64,000 bases of DNA from Paenibacillus sp. JQZ6Y-1 (GTDB taxonomy: Bacteria; Bacillota; Bacilli; Paenibacillales; Paenibacillaceae), in NCBI RefSeq assembly GCF_040719145.1, contig NZ_JBFDUZ010000007.1, positions 32,791 to 96,790 of the forward strand, read 5' to 3'. This document shows, in pieces, positions 10,594-19,635 of the stretch (within the stretch, counting starts at the first letter, position 1; every line of letters begins with the position of its first letter). The notes beneath the pieces were generated by a model that saw only the letters and a list, made by a program, of their open reading frames with translations, was not told the origin of the DNA and searched no databases. The position numbers were made by a program, and so were the translations under genes.

Positions 10594-11385
10594 ATGGATT
10601 TGACGACAATTATCGGAATTATAGCAGGGGTTGCTGCATTGATTGGGGGGTTTTTATGGGAAGGTGGCGACGCCGGGGGCTTACTCCAAGGCGCTGCCGC
10701 ATTAATCGTGTTTGGCGGAACAGCGGCGGCGGTCGTAATCAGTTTTCCGGCATCTCGTTTGAAAAAATTGCCGCAAGCGATTGCCACGGTACTCGTACCG
10801 GCACGTTCGGATAATGAACAATTGATTGAAGATATTGTAAATATGTCGATGCACGCACGCCGCGCTGGTGTACTCGCGCTAGAACCGCAGGCAGTATCAC
10901 ATGAGAACGCATTTTTGCGTGAAGGATTGCAGCAGGTGGTCGATGGAACCGACCGCGATGTGATCCGCCAGATTCTGGAACTGGAAATGGGCAAGACGGA
11001 ACAGGAATATGAGCAATATGCCAAAATCTTCGATGCCGCTGGCGGTTATGCGCCAACGATGGGGATTATCGGTACGGTAATGGGTTTGATTCAAGTGTTG
11101 AGCAGCTTGAGCGAACCGACAGGTCTCGGTGCGTCGATCGCGGTTGCTTTTACCGCTACGTTATATGGTGTAGCCAGCGCCAACCTGATCTTCCTGCCCA
11201 TCGCTTCCAAAATCCGGTCGCGCAGTGAATTAGAGATTCAAACGATGGAAATGCTGCTTGAAGGCGTATTGTCAATTCAAAATGGCGAAAACCCGCAGCT
11301 CGTACGTCGTAAGCTGGAAACGTTCCTCGTCGACAGCGAAGGCAGTTATGATGATAGCAGACCCGCATCCGCAAGGGAGGAATAA
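10594..11385 (+). CDS. motA: flagellar stator subunit MotA/MotP
   Basis: MotA forms, with MotB, the ion-conducting stator that drives flagellar rotation from the cytoplasmic membrane. The 263 residues show two N-terminal membrane helices (about 5-22 and 32-50), a charged cytoplasmic loop containing MHARRAGVLALE, and two more helices (about 145-165 and 178-200) with GTVMGLIQVL and AVAFTATLYGVASAN, the family signature. AGGAG lies 8 bases before the ATG. motB follows after 2 bases, a tight operon. It mixes features of Bacillus MotA (MDxTxxIGII start) and MotP, so proton or sodium coupling cannot be settled from this subunit. No clear promoter is visible in the preceding 150 bases. Confidence 0.93.
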   Translation: MDLTTIIGIIAGVAALIGGFLWEGGDAGGLLQGAAALIVFGGTAAAVVISFPASRLKKLPQAIATVLVPARSDNEQLIEDIVNMSMHARRAGVLALEPQAVSHENAFLREGLQQVVDGTDRDVIRQILELEMGKTEQEYEQYAKIFDAAGGYAPTMGIIGTVMGLIQVLSSLSEPTGLGASIAVAFTATLYGVASANLIFLPIASKIRSRSELEIQTMEMLLEGVLSIQNGENPQLVRRKLETFLVDSEGSYDDSRPASAREE

Positions 11386-11387
11386 CG

Positions 11388-12206
11388 ATGGGACGTTATT
11401 CTCGCCGCAAGAACAACCACAACAGTCATGATCATAAGGATCGTTGGCTGATTACGTATGCCGATCTGATCACGTTGCTGCTTATCTTCTTCATCGTGAT
11501 GTATTCGGTAAGTCAGATCGATTCCGGCAAATATAAAGTATTAACTGAATCGCTGCAATTGACGTTTCAGAGCGCTAATTCAGTCTTAGACGGCGGTAAA
11601 GGTGTTACCGGTACAGCCGGCGAGAGCGTCGACAATGGCGGTCAATCGCCGGAGCAGAATCAGAACGGTGAACAAGGTGGGCAAAGTCAAACCGACGGGC
11701 AAGAGGCGCTGACTAGCCGTGAGCAGGCATTTCGTGAACAGGAGCGCGAGCTGGGCAATCTGATGCAGGTGATTCAGAACTATGTACAGACGAACAATCT
11801 GCAAAATCAGGTATCCGTCGTCGACAAGCCGCAGGGCATCTCGATTACCCTCAGCGATCAGTTCCTATTTGACGAAGGAAAAGCAGAGCTAAAAGATCGT
11901 TCACTTGGTACCTTATCCCGACTCGCCAGTCTATTCCAGTCGATCAATACGACGATCAGCATTGAAGGGCATACGGATAATCTGCCGATTGTATATGCTT
12001 CTCGGTATAAGGATAACTGGGAGCTATCCGGTGCTCGTGCACTGTCTGTACTGCGTTATTTTATTGATAATAAAAAGCTGGATCAGTCCAAGTTCCAATA
12101 TGCTGGTTATGGAGCTACCCGCCCAGCGGCAGATAACTCTACCGAAGCGGGTAGACAGAAAAACCGCCGCGTGGAAATTATCGTGCTGCGGCAGTTGCAG
12201 GAGTAG
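11388..12206 (+). CDS. motB: flagellar stator subunit MotB/MotS
   Basis: MotB anchors the stator to peptidoglycan and supplies the ion-binding aspartate. That residue is Asp26 in TYADLITLLL at the start of the single N-terminal membrane helix (about 21-42). A Gln/Gly/Glu-rich linker (about 62-110) leads to an OmpA-like peptidoglycan-binding domain (about 150-270) with EGHTDN, LSGARALSVLRYF and GYGATRP, and ends RRVEIIVLR. The helix reads DLITLLLIFFIVMYS, closer to Bacillus MotS (sodium type) than to MotB (ADILTLLLALF), so a sodium-driven stator is possible. The SD GGAGG lies 7 bases before the ATG. The strong terminator at 12377-12419 ends the operon. Confidence 0.94.
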   Translation: MGRYSRRKNNHNSHDHKDRWLITYADLITLLLIFFIVMYSVSQIDSGKYKVLTESLQLTFQSANSVLDGGKGVTGTAGESVDNGGQSPEQNQNGEQGGQSQTDGQEALTSREQAFREQERELGNLMQVIQNYVQTNNLQNQVSVVDKPQGISITLSDQFLFDEGKAELKDRSLGTLSRLASLFQSINTTISIEGHTDNLPIVYASRYKDNWELSGARALSVLRYFIDNKKLDQSKFQYAGYGATRPAADNSTEAGRQKNRRVEIIVLRQLQE

Positions 12207-12376
12207 ATTGCAGGTTTTATCCCGCTATGATGTAAGCAGATTGATTATGCTAGAGAGCTAGAAACCAATCGGTCGCGTCGTAATGTTACGTTGCGGTACT
12301 AATGAATTACTGGCACGACCATTGCTGTAGTATAGAATGGTCATCCCGTTATCGGATGATTCTCGTATAGTTAGAC

Positions 12377-12419
12377 AAAAAGCCCGTGTTCTGCTGCATT
12401 GCAGGGAACACGGGCTTTT
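12377..12419. terminator. bidirectional terminator between motB and minJ
   Basis: AAAAGCCCGTGTTC pairs with GAACACGGGCTTTT around a short loop, with A and T runs on both sides. It serves the convergent motB and minJ genes. Confidence 0.85.
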
Positions 12420-12422
12420 GTA

Positions 12423-14645
12423 TTATTTACGTCGACCAGAACGGCGCTGGCTGCGTTTTGGCAATCCGTCTGCCGATAACGCTGAGGTGAGTGGAGCGTA
12501 GTCGACTGGCTGCACACGCGCTGAGTTCGGACTGTTCGTTTCCTGATCCTGCTGCGTTGAATCTAGCTCATTATCATCCGCGACTACGACAGCATCCACC
12601 TCGCCACTATCGTTCGTCTCGTTCGTCTCGTTCGTCTCGTTCGTCTCGTTCGTCTCGTTCGTCTCGTTCGTCTCAGTATATTCTACCGAAGCTATAGGTT
12701 CGGCAATATCTGAAATTTCGGAGGGAGATTCTGTTTCTGTACGATATACCGATGCTGTAGAATGAATCGGTTCTGTGGCAAGCGTTTCTTCTTCCCTACG
12801 ATCAGATCCTGTGTCTTTAGAAGAATATTCATCGTCAAAATCCACTTCCAAGCTAGAAAGAACCGCCGCACTGGACGACTCGGGAGAAGATGCTCCTATA
12901 CAGGAGGACGGTTCTACCGAAGATGATTCTACAGAACCAAAAGAGTCTACAGATGAAGGCGATTCGGTTGTATCTGTAATCTCCACCCTATCCACCATAT
13001 GGTTCGGTTCTGTAACATTGATCGGCTCTGTAATATCGTGCGATTCTACATCCGTTTGTATAGGGGCATGTACCGATTGCGACGATGGATTCACCGATTC
13101 AAATTCGAGCTCGGGCGAAGCCGGAACTACCGTCTCATCAGGCTGCTGCTCCGACTCGGTAAGAGAAGAAGGCGATTCCTTGATCAAGGACGTTGTCATG
13201 ACGGAAGCATGCGTATTGGCATCCTCAGTTTCTTCCACCTGCTTATTGTCCGATTGTGCAGTCGTATCGCGTTCGTCGACCACACTGGATGTGTCCACCT
13301 TTGTCCGATCATAGCTTGGCAAAGAAATACTTGAAAATGCCTCAATTTCGCCAAATGATCCTCGATTTGAGCGCTCACCATCGCTGCGCTGTCGAATCAC
13401 TTTAGGCTGCATCAATAGCTGCACAGCGCTTAATCGCTCCACATCCGGCGAAATGAGCGACTGATCATCCGGTGCAAAGATCATGCCCAGCTGATGATGA
13501 TCCCCGGCATAGATCGCCCGCTGCAAAAATTTGCTTTCCCCGCTAATATTCAATATTTCCAATTTGCAAAATGCCGGATTCATTCGCAGCGCCTTATGCA
13601 GCTGCTCAGTGCTATTCACTTCTACTCCATTCACCTTGTACGCGGTCTCACCAGCCATAATACCCAACTCGCTCGCTGGGCTACCCGGAATCACATCCAT
13701 AATCCGTAAGCCACGCAAACTTTGCGTATACAACAGCACTTGCCCCGCTTCTTCACGACGAGCAGCGTACATCATATATTCACGCCAGATGACACCGATC
13801 CAGATGCCGAACAGCGCTAGTGGATGCCAGAAAAAAGACCCTACAGTCATCATCAGCAATACGGCATTGCTTTGCCATAGACGACGCGTCACTAGCTGTG
13901 CCTTATGCATAGGTAGCATCGTGCGGGTCAATATACTGCTGCCGATCATCATCGGCAACATCGTTAGCGCCACACCTGTTCCCCAATCTGCACCGCTATG
14001 TAGCGGGTTCCACGGCAGCAGCAACCCACCAGTCATCGGGACAAACAACCATATCGGAACTGGCCAGAACGCATCCAGCGTGTAAGCACCAACTGGCTTG
14101 CCACGTTTTCCCTCTACATTGACCGGAGAAGCCAATTTGGGCGCTTGTGAGCGATACAAGATCGCCTCTGCCATTTGCAGCAGTACAGCAACCGCCAACA
14201 ACCCCGTCCAATCTGCGGTCCGCACGCCTGTTACAAGCTCACCAAACCAACCGGACGGCTGCCAATTTGGCATAAACCATAGCACCAGAGAGACTAACGT
14301 AGCTACTGCTAACGCATCCAGCACATGGGCAAAGCGCAACCGAATGAGCGACAGCACAACGATCAATCCACTCAGCACCCAGCCTATTCCGGTTGTCATA
14401 TGTATACCAATACCAGTCATCAGTACCGACACGATCAGCCCGATCACCAGACCTGTGATTACCGTACGTAATACTCTGCCTGCATACACATGCACTCGTA
14501 TGTTAAACAAACGTCGTTCCAGCAGTCCCTGCCGCCGGTAATGGAGCAGTACGGCAAGCAAAAATATATAGTAAAACGGCTGCGTCAGCAGCTGCCACAA
14601 CACATCAGCAGTTATTCGGAGTGTCTCATTCAACACTGCCACCAT
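12423..14645 (-). CDS. minJ: MinJ-like polytopic membrane protein with PDZ domain and long acidic tail
   Basis: A 740-residue protein. Residues about 1-290 hold seven or eight hydrophobic helices. Residues about 305-390 form a PDZ domain (MDVIPGSPASELGIMAGE, KVNGVEVNSTEQL). The position directly downstream of ctpB and ftsEX is that of Bacillus minJ (yvjD), which bridges DivIVA to MinCD at the division site and poles; that role is inferred by family and synteny. Bacillus MinJ is about 400 residues. Here an extra tail of about 300 residues is very rich in Ser, Glu, Thr and Asp and contains seven copies of Glu-Thr-Asn. It closes with a basic SQRRSGRRK. AAGGAG lies 8 bases before the ATG. The tail is probably disordered. 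Confidence 0.8.
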   Translation of the reverse strand: MVAVLNETLRITADVLWQLLTQPFYYIFLLAVLLHYRRQGLLERRLFNIRVHVYAGRVLRTVITGLVIGLIVSVLMTGIGIHMTTGIGWVLSGLIVVLSLIRLRFAHVLDALAVATLVSLVLWFMPNWQPSGWFGELVTGVRTADWTGLLAVAVLLQMAEAILYRSQAPKLASPVNVEGKRGKPVGAYTLDAFWPVPIWLFVPMTGGLLLPWNPLHSGADWGTGVALTMLPMMIGSSILTRTMLPMHKAQLVTRRLWQSNAVLLMMTVGSFFWHPLALFGIWIGVIWREYMMYAARREEAGQVLLYTQSLRGLRIMDVIPGSPASELGIMAGETAYKVNGVEVNSTEQLHKALRMNPAFCKLEILNISGESKFLQRAIYAGDHHQLGMIFAPDDQSLISPDVERLSAVQLLMQPKVIRQRSDGERSNRGSFGEIEAFSSISLPSYDRTKVDTSSVVDERDTTAQSDNKQVEETEDANTHASVMTTSLIKESPSSLTESEQQPDETVVPASPELEFESVNPSSQSVHAPIQTDVESHDITEPINVTEPNHMVDRVEITDTTESPSSVDSFGSVESSSVEPSSCIGASSPESSSAAVLSSLEVDFDDEYSSKDTGSDRREEETLATEPIHSTASVYRTETESPSEISDIAEPIASVEYTETNETNETNETNETNETNETNDSGEVDAVVVADDNELDSTQQDQETNSPNSARVQPVDYAPLTSALSADGLPKRSQRRSGRRK
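12611..12673 (-). repeat. 9-bp tandem repeat inside minJ, seven copies
   Basis: CGTTCGTCT on the plus strand is repeated seven times without a mismatch. Read on the minus strand it encodes (Glu-Thr-Asn)n in the disordered tail of MinJ. Nine bases keep the frame, so copy-number changes would alter tail length without breaking the gene. Confidence 0.95.
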
Positions 14646-14731
14646 TGCCCACTCTCCTTTGTTGCCTACCTCATTTTGCGCAGTATTTCTTCCTAGTTGT
14701 TTGCGTATTCATTACTCCCTATTGTACCGAA

Positions 14732-14760
14732 AAAAAGAAGGCTGCAACAGCCTTCTTTTT
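14732..14760 (-). terminator. intrinsic terminator downstream of ctpB
   Basis: A 13-bp perfect stem (AAAAAGAAGGCTG/CAGCCTTCTTTTT) with a 3-base loop, 70 bases after the ctpB stop. It separates ctpB from minJ, so minJ probably has its own promoter or depends on read-through. Confidence 0.8.
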
Positions 14761-14828
14761 ACATTCTTATGCACCCTTTCGTTCCCGCCAGTGATAGCGC
14801 GGGTTCGGTCAGCAAATGCACATCATTT

Positions 14829-16286
14829 TTATTTTTTAGCGGCTACCTGTTGTTCCACACCGGCAATCGCTTTGTTCAGTTGTACATCATATTGCGGGTC
14901 TTGAATATGCTTCACCAATGCCGCTTCCAATGCAGTTGCGGTTTTGGCATCGATCTGCCCGTTCACAGTCAGCTTTTCCGCCGTTTGGAACGCTTTGACC
15001 TGTTCTTCGGTGTTGCGGTCGAAGTAGCCGTCTTTGCGATCTACATCGTAGCCAAGACCGTCGAGCATGATCTGTGCATTTTTGACGTTATCGTTATTCA
15101 TATCGTATTTCAGCGTGGTATCTGTATTGATCGGCGTCACGGTATAGTAATCCGGCGGTGATACTTTTACATCGGGCTTGATGCCTTTTTTGTGAATCCA
15201 GTCGCCGTTTGGCGTCAGCCATTTGGCAATCGTGATCTTGATTAGACTGCCGTCATTGAACAGATTGTCCATGCTTGTCTGCACAGTACCTTTACCGTAC
15301 GTTGTTTCGCCGTACAGCGTTGCGCCTGCGGATTGTTTGAGCGCACCGGCAAGAATCTCGGACGCGCTGGCGCTACCGCCGTTGGTCACGACTGCAATTG
15401 GATAATCCACACTTTGACCCGTGGAATTTGCAACCTGACGTTGACCTGCTTTATCTTCGATCTGTACGATCGCTTTGCCTTTGGTAATAAACTGGGATGC
15501 CATATCTTCAACCACGGACAGCACGCCACCTGGATTGTTGCGGACGTCGATTACGAGTCCCTTCATCCCTTGATCTTGCAGCTTTTTCAATTCTTCTTTG
15601 AAACGATCAGCGGTATTCAGTGAGAACTGTGTGATCTCGATAACACCGATTTTATCGTTCGTCATACGTGCATAGACCGTTTCCATCGCGATGTCGTCAC
15701 GTACGATTTTGAAGGTCATGGTGTCCTTGCTGCCTGCACGCTGAATCTCCAGCTCAGCAGTAGAGCCTTTTTTACCACGAATTTTGGCAACGGCGGCATT
15801 CAGATCGTCACCGGACAGCTTCTCGCCGTTCACCGAAACGATGATGTCCTTCGCACGCAGACCTGCTTTTTCCGCTGGTGAGCCTTTGATGGGAGAGACG
15901 ATCACGACATTGCCGTTATCCTGCGACACTTCCGCGCCAATTCCAGTAAACGAACCAGCGATGGATTCGGTAAATTGCCCCGCAGTATCCGCATCCATGT
16001 AACTGGAATATGGATCGCCTAGCGCTTCTACCATACCATTAATAGCACCATCGACCAGCTTGCTTTCGTCCACATTTTGATAATAATTGCCTTCGATCAG
16101 GCTAGCGACCGTACTGAGTTTGGATTTCTCTTCATCAGTCAATCCGCTGTTGCTAAGCGCGCCCAGCACACCCTGACCCATTGAAGCTCTTTGCACAAAT
16201 GATGGCAGATTCACTACAGCCAGCGTCAGTACGCTGCTGAGTACCATCATGGCAACAACAAGTAGAGCTACCGTGCGTTTTTTCAT
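14829..16286 (-). CDS. ctpB: CtpB-type S41 carboxyl-terminal processing protease
   Basis: A membrane-anchored Ser/Lys-dyad protease acting outside the membrane. The 485 residues have a single N-terminal anchor (about 6-26), a PDZ domain (about 105-190, with GSPAEKAGLRAKDIIVSVNG), and the S41 catalytic core with the dyad Ser307 (GGSASASE) and Lys332 (YGKGTVQ), 25 residues apart as in the family. A C-terminal peptidoglycan-binding helix bundle (about 398-458) follows. In Bacillus CtpB cleaves SpoIVFA during sporulation; here its place behind ftsEX and an M23 hydrolase also allows a role in trimming division or wall enzymes, which is inference. It lies 82 bp after the M23 gene on the same strand. 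Confidence 0.93.
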   Translation of the reverse strand: MKKRTVALLVVAMMVLSSVLTLAVVNLPSFVQRASMGQGVLGALSNSGLTDEEKSKLSTVASLIEGNYYQNVDESKLVDGAINGMVEALGDPYSSYMDADTAGQFTESIAGSFTGIGAEVSQDNGNVVIVSPIKGSPAEKAGLRAKDIIVSVNGEKLSGDDLNAAVAKIRGKKGSTAELEIQRAGSKDTMTFKIVRDDIAMETVYARMTNDKIGVIEITQFSLNTADRFKEELKKLQDQGMKGLVIDVRNNPGGVLSVVEDMASQFITKGKAIVQIEDKAGQRQVANSTGQSVDYPIAVVTNGGSASASEILAGALKQSAGATLYGETTYGKGTVQTSMDNLFNDGSLIKITIAKWLTPNGDWIHKKGIKPDVKVSPPDYYTVTPINTDTTLKYDMNNDNVKNAQIMLDGLGYDVDRKDGYFDRNTEEQVKAFQTAEKLTVNGQIDAKTATALEAALVKHIQDPQYDVQLNKAIAGVEQQVAAKK

Positions 16287-16368
16287 TCCACCTAACCGCC
16301 TTTCTACGTTAAAACCGGTTCACCCGCGATCTGCATATGACAATCATGCAGACCGCAGGCAACCGGTT

Positions 16369-17655
16369 TTACAAATATCCCATCGGATCGACTGGCGTAC
16401 CATTGACCCGTACTTCAAAGTGGCAGTGCGGTCCGGTCGAATTGCCCGTAGAACCGACTTCTGCGATTTTCTCGCCTTTGCTTACGCTTTGACCTACTTG
16501 TACCATCACACCGCCATTACGAATATGACCGTACAGTGTTCGAATGCCGTTCCCATGGTCAATAATTACGGCATTCCCATAGCCGCTCACCGCACCAGCA
16601 ACGACGACAGTACCGCCATCAGCAGCCATAATCGTTGTTCCTTGTGGTGCAGCAAAGTCTACACCTGCATGCAGTTTGTAGATTCCCGTTACCGGGTTCG
16701 TACGATAGCCGAATGGAGAAGACAAGCGTGCGCCGTTAACCGGCACCATCAGGATACCGTTGCCGCTACCCTGATAACCGCCACCGCCTCCACCGCCGCT
16801 GGATGATCCACCGCCACCGGAGCCTTGCGAAGCGGCTGCTTCCGCAGCTGCACGAGCCGCTGCTGCTGCACGCTCTTGGGCTTCCACAGCTGTTTTCTCA
16901 CTATACAGCGATGCGCGTTTGTCTGCCAAATCCCACAATGCCTGCTCCTGAGCAGCAGTTGCTTCTTCTGCGTTCTGGATTTGCAGGTCATACTTCGCGA
17001 TCAGGCGTTGCTTTTCGTTCTCTTTGGAATCCAACTCGCCTTTGCGCTTTGCCTTTTCGGAGTATAGGCTTTTTGCTTTGGCGTAGTCAGCTTTCAATTT
17101 ATTTTGCGTCACAATGACGAATTGTTTGTCTTTTTCATGTTGTGCCAAAATGTCCTGATCCTGATCAACGATCATTTTCAAGGAATCTGCACGCTCTACA
17201 AAATCGGAAAAGCTGGTTGCAGACATCAGTACATCCAGATACGATACCATTCCGTCGGTGTACATCATACGTACACGCGTATCAATCATGCCTTCTCTGG
17301 CTTTGATCCGTTCCTGTGCTTCGGCCAGGTCTTTCTTTGCCTGCCGGAGACCGGTTTCCGTTTTGGTAATATCGTTGGATACACGCGAAATCTGGCTATT
17401 TACTTCGTTGATTGCCTGCAATACATTACTCAAATCCCGCTGCGCTGCTTTTTTCAGTGTAGACGATTGTGCACGGCGGGCTTCAGCCGCTTTTTGCTGC
17501 TGCTTCGCTTCCTTCGCCTGCTGCTCCACTGCATTCAGTTCTTTTTGAATATCGCTCGAAGATTTGGCTGCAGATGCCTGTCCTGGTTGTATCAATGCAG
17601 CGGCCAATAAAACGGTGGCCATAATTGATGCGGCTTTTTTCAACTTTTTTACCAT
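16369..17655 (-). CDS. EnvC-like murein hydrolase: coiled coil plus M23 (LytM) peptidase
   Basis: A 428-residue exported protein. A signal peptide (1-29, ending ASA) is followed by a long Lys/Glu/Gln-rich coiled coil (about 33-265), a Gly/Ser linker (about 270-300) and an M23 domain. The zinc ligands and catalytic residues are all present: His329 and Asp333 (LHAGVD), His377 (YGHI), His410 and His412 (PHCH), so it should be an active endopeptidase, unlike E. coli EnvC. The coiled coil next to ftsX strongly suggests that FtsEX controls it across the membrane; this is inference. The ATG at 17655 has no well-spaced SD. A TTG at 17643 has AGGATGG 8 bases upstream and may be the true start (424 residues). 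Confidence 0.88.
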   Translation of the reverse strand: MVKKLKKAASIMATVLLAAALIQPGQASAAKSSSDIQKELNAVEQQAKEAKQQQKAAEARRAQSSTLKKAAQRDLSNVLQAINEVNSQISRVSNDITKTETGLRQAKKDLAEAQERIKAREGMIDTRVRMMYTDGMVSYLDVLMSATSFSDFVERADSLKMIVDQDQDILAQHEKDKQFVIVTQNKLKADYAKAKSLYSEKAKRKGELDSKENEKQRLIAKYDLQIQNAEEATAAQEQALWDLADKRASLYSEKTAVEAQERAAAAARAAAEAAASQGSGGGGSSSGGGGGGGYQGSGNGILMVPVNGARLSSPFGYRTNPVTGIYKLHAGVDFAAPQGTTIMAADGGTVVVAGAVSGYGNAVIIDHGNGIRTLYGHIRNGGVMVQVGQSVSKGEKIAEVGSTGNSTGPHCHFEVRVNGTPVDPMGYL

Positions 17656-17790
17656 CCTTTTATTGTAGTAGGTTATTTAAAGAGTCGTTTCCGGCGCTCA
17701 GCAATTACGTCATGTTTATTATCGGCAACCACGGTAAAGCCTTTATAGGACTTAAGCACTTTCCGGTAAAATTTGGAACTATTTTTACCG

Positions 17791-18711
17791 TTATACTTTA
17801 AGAAAACGACGAATCGATACGGTACTGCCCCAGATTCCGATCAGTACGCCCAAAATGAGCAAAATCGCGCCCAATAAGAGCCATATCTGTTGAAGCGGCA
17901 CCAGTGTAATCAAGGAGCCAAGACTGAGTGAAGATAGAGATGCGATAACCAATTGGTGATACCCCACAAACAGAATAATGATCGTGACTAGGGCGCCGAT
18001 TCCGCCCAGCAGCGCTCCTTCAATAAAGAACGGCCAGCGGATAAACTGATTGGTCGCTCCGACCAACTTCATAATACCAATCTCACGGCGGCGTGCCAGA
18101 ATGGTTACACGAATCGTATTGGCAATCAGGAACATCGCCATCAATGCCAGTGCAGCCACCAGAATCAGACCAATGTTGCGGATCAGATCGGTCACTTTGA
18201 ACAGCGTCTCGATCGTTTCACCGCCGTAGCGGACTTTGAGGATCGGTTTCTCTGCATGTTCATTGTTCAGCGCTTCGATCTTCTGTGCGACAAATGGAAC
18301 CGTGCTCGCCTCAATCACATTGACGCGCAGCGCATCAGGCAGCGGATTGTTATCCTCGGCATACCCTTCCAAGAAGCTCTCTCCGCCTTCACCCAGATTC
18401 TGACGCAATTCCTTCAAACCTTCGTTCTTCGGAATATACTGGATGTTGCTGACTTCCGGCATTTCGCTGATCTCCTGCTGCAATTGCTCACGCAGCGACT
18501 GGCTCACATTCAGCTCCAAAAAGACGTTAATCTCTACTTGATTATCCGCCTTATCTGCAAGCTGATTGACGTTATATACAAGCAAAATGAAGACACCCAA
18601 AATAAATAAAGACACAATAATCGAGGTGATGGACGCGACTGACATCCATCCGTTGCGGAACACGCTTCGAAAACCTTCCCGCAGGTGTCGCAAGAAGGTA
18701 CTAAAATTCAT
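17791..18711 (-). CDS. ftsX: FtsX, permease-like subunit of the FtsEX complex
   Basis: FtsX and the ATPase FtsE form a membrane machine that transmits ATP hydrolysis to wall hydrolases outside the cell rather than transporting a solute. The 306 residues show four membrane helices (about 22-45, 180-200, 225-250 and 270-295), an extracellular domain between helices 1 and 2 (about 50-170), and a cytoplasmic RRREIGIMKLVGAT motif that contacts the ATPase. GGGGAG lies 7 bases before the ATG. The start overlaps the end of ftsE by 11 bases, so the two are translationally coupled. Confidence 0.95.
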   Translation of the reverse strand: MNFSTFLRHLREGFRSVFRNGWMSVASITSIIVSLFILGVFILLVYNVNQLADKADNQVEINVFLELNVSQSLREQLQQEISEMPEVSNIQYIPKNEGLKELRQNLGEGGESFLEGYAEDNNPLPDALRVNVIEASTVPFVAQKIEALNNEHAEKPILKVRYGGETIETLFKVTDLIRNIGLILVAALALMAMFLIANTIRVTILARRREIGIMKLVGATNQFIRWPFFIEGALLGGIGALVTIIILFVGYHQLVIASLSSLSLGSLITLVPLQQIWLLLGAILLILGVLIGIWGSTVSIRRFLKV

Positions 18712-19387
18712 AACCGTACTCCCCTCTGATCTGGTCTCTCACAATCTGACCATTCTCAATCGCCAGCACGCGCCGACGCATTGAGTTAACAATATCCTTG
18801 TTGTGCGTTGCCATGATGATCGTCGTACCACGGAAATTAATCTCGTCCAGCAATTGCATAATACCAAATGATGTTTCTGGGTCCAAGTTTCCTGTCGGCT
18901 CATCGGCAATAATTACTGCCGGATTGTTAACAATTGCGCGCGCAATCGCAATCCGCTGCTGCTCCCCGCCGGACAGATGATCTGGATAACGGTTCGCCTT
19001 GCTCTGCAAACCGACAAGCTCTAGCACTTCCATGACTCTCTTCTTGATTTGACGGCGCGGCGATTCGATGACTTCCATCGCAAATGCCACATTTTCAAAA
19101 GCGGTCAGCTTGGGCAACAAGCGAAAATCCTGAAACACAACGCCGATGTTACGGCGCAGCAATGGAATTTTGCGTTGTTGCAGCTTGCCTAGATTGAAGC
19201 CGTTTACCGAAATCTGCCCCTTCGTCGGCTTCTCTTCGCGGTACATTAATTTCATAAATGTCGATTTCCCCGCTCCAGAAGGACCGACTACATATACAAA
19301 TTCATTACGGTCAATTTTAACGGAAACGCCCTGTAGTGCATGCGCACCATTGGGGTATGTTTTCCATACGTCCTGCATCTCGATCAA
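18701..19387 (-). CDS. ftsE: FtsE, ATPase subunit of the FtsEX complex
   Basis: An ABC ATPase of 228 residues when started at the TTG at 19387, which has AGGAAG 7 bases upstream and gives the family N-terminus MIEM. The open frame extends 12 codons further but that stretch resembles nothing in FtsE. Motifs are Walker A GPSGAGKS (35-42), signature LSGGEQQR, Walker B VIIADEPTG and the H-loop ATHNK. YREEKPTKGQI is typical of FtsE. It heads the block ftsE-ftsX-M23-ctpB. I see only weak promoter-like pairs upstream (for example TTGTTA, 17 bases, TTATGT). Confidence 0.95.
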   Translation of the reverse strand: MIEMQDVWKTYPNGAHALQGVSVKIDRNEFVYVVGPSGAGKSTFMKLMYREEKPTKGQISVNGFNLGKLQQRKIPLLRRNIGVVFQDFRLLPKLTAFENVAFAMEVIESPRRQIKKRVMEVLELVGLQSKANRYPDHLSGGEQQRIAIARAIVNNPAVIIADEPTGNLDPETSFGIMQLLDEINFRGTTIIMATHNKDIVNSMRRRVLAIENGQIVRDQIRGEYGYEF

Positions 19388-19555
19388 TTTATCACTTCCT
19401 ATTACAGGGTTCAATGTAACCACAGCCGACTAGCGATGCCTCGCCATAGTCTGGATTCTGTCGGTTACGACAGGTCTGACATAATTCCACAATCTCTATT
19501 GTAACAAATTCGTTACCTGTTGAGTACTATAATAACCTGAAAAGATCGACGGAAT

Positions 19556-19598
19556 CAAAAAACGACCGGTTTCATTTGTATCCTGAAATCGGTCGTTC
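19556..19598 (-). terminator. intrinsic terminator of the MFS exporter gene
   Basis: On the minus strand AACGACCGATTTCA pairs with TGAAACCGGTCGTT, with one mismatch or bulge, and is followed by a run of T. It lies 40 bases after the exporter stop. Confidence 0.8.
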
Positions 19599-19635
19599 CT
19601 TATATGGCGCGGGATGCCCGCCCCTTGTTTAATAA

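Noticed and set aside
10506..10814. Open frame of 102 codons overlapping the motA start
   Set aside because: It overlaps motA in another frame, has no SD and no family resemblance.
12611..12673. CRISPR-like array
   Set aside because: Units are 9 bp and contiguous without spacers; a coding microsatellite.
12775..13314. Long Ser/Thr/Glu-rich frame opposite minJ
   Set aside because: It mirrors the low-complexity tail of minJ and lacks an SD; a shadow of the real gene.
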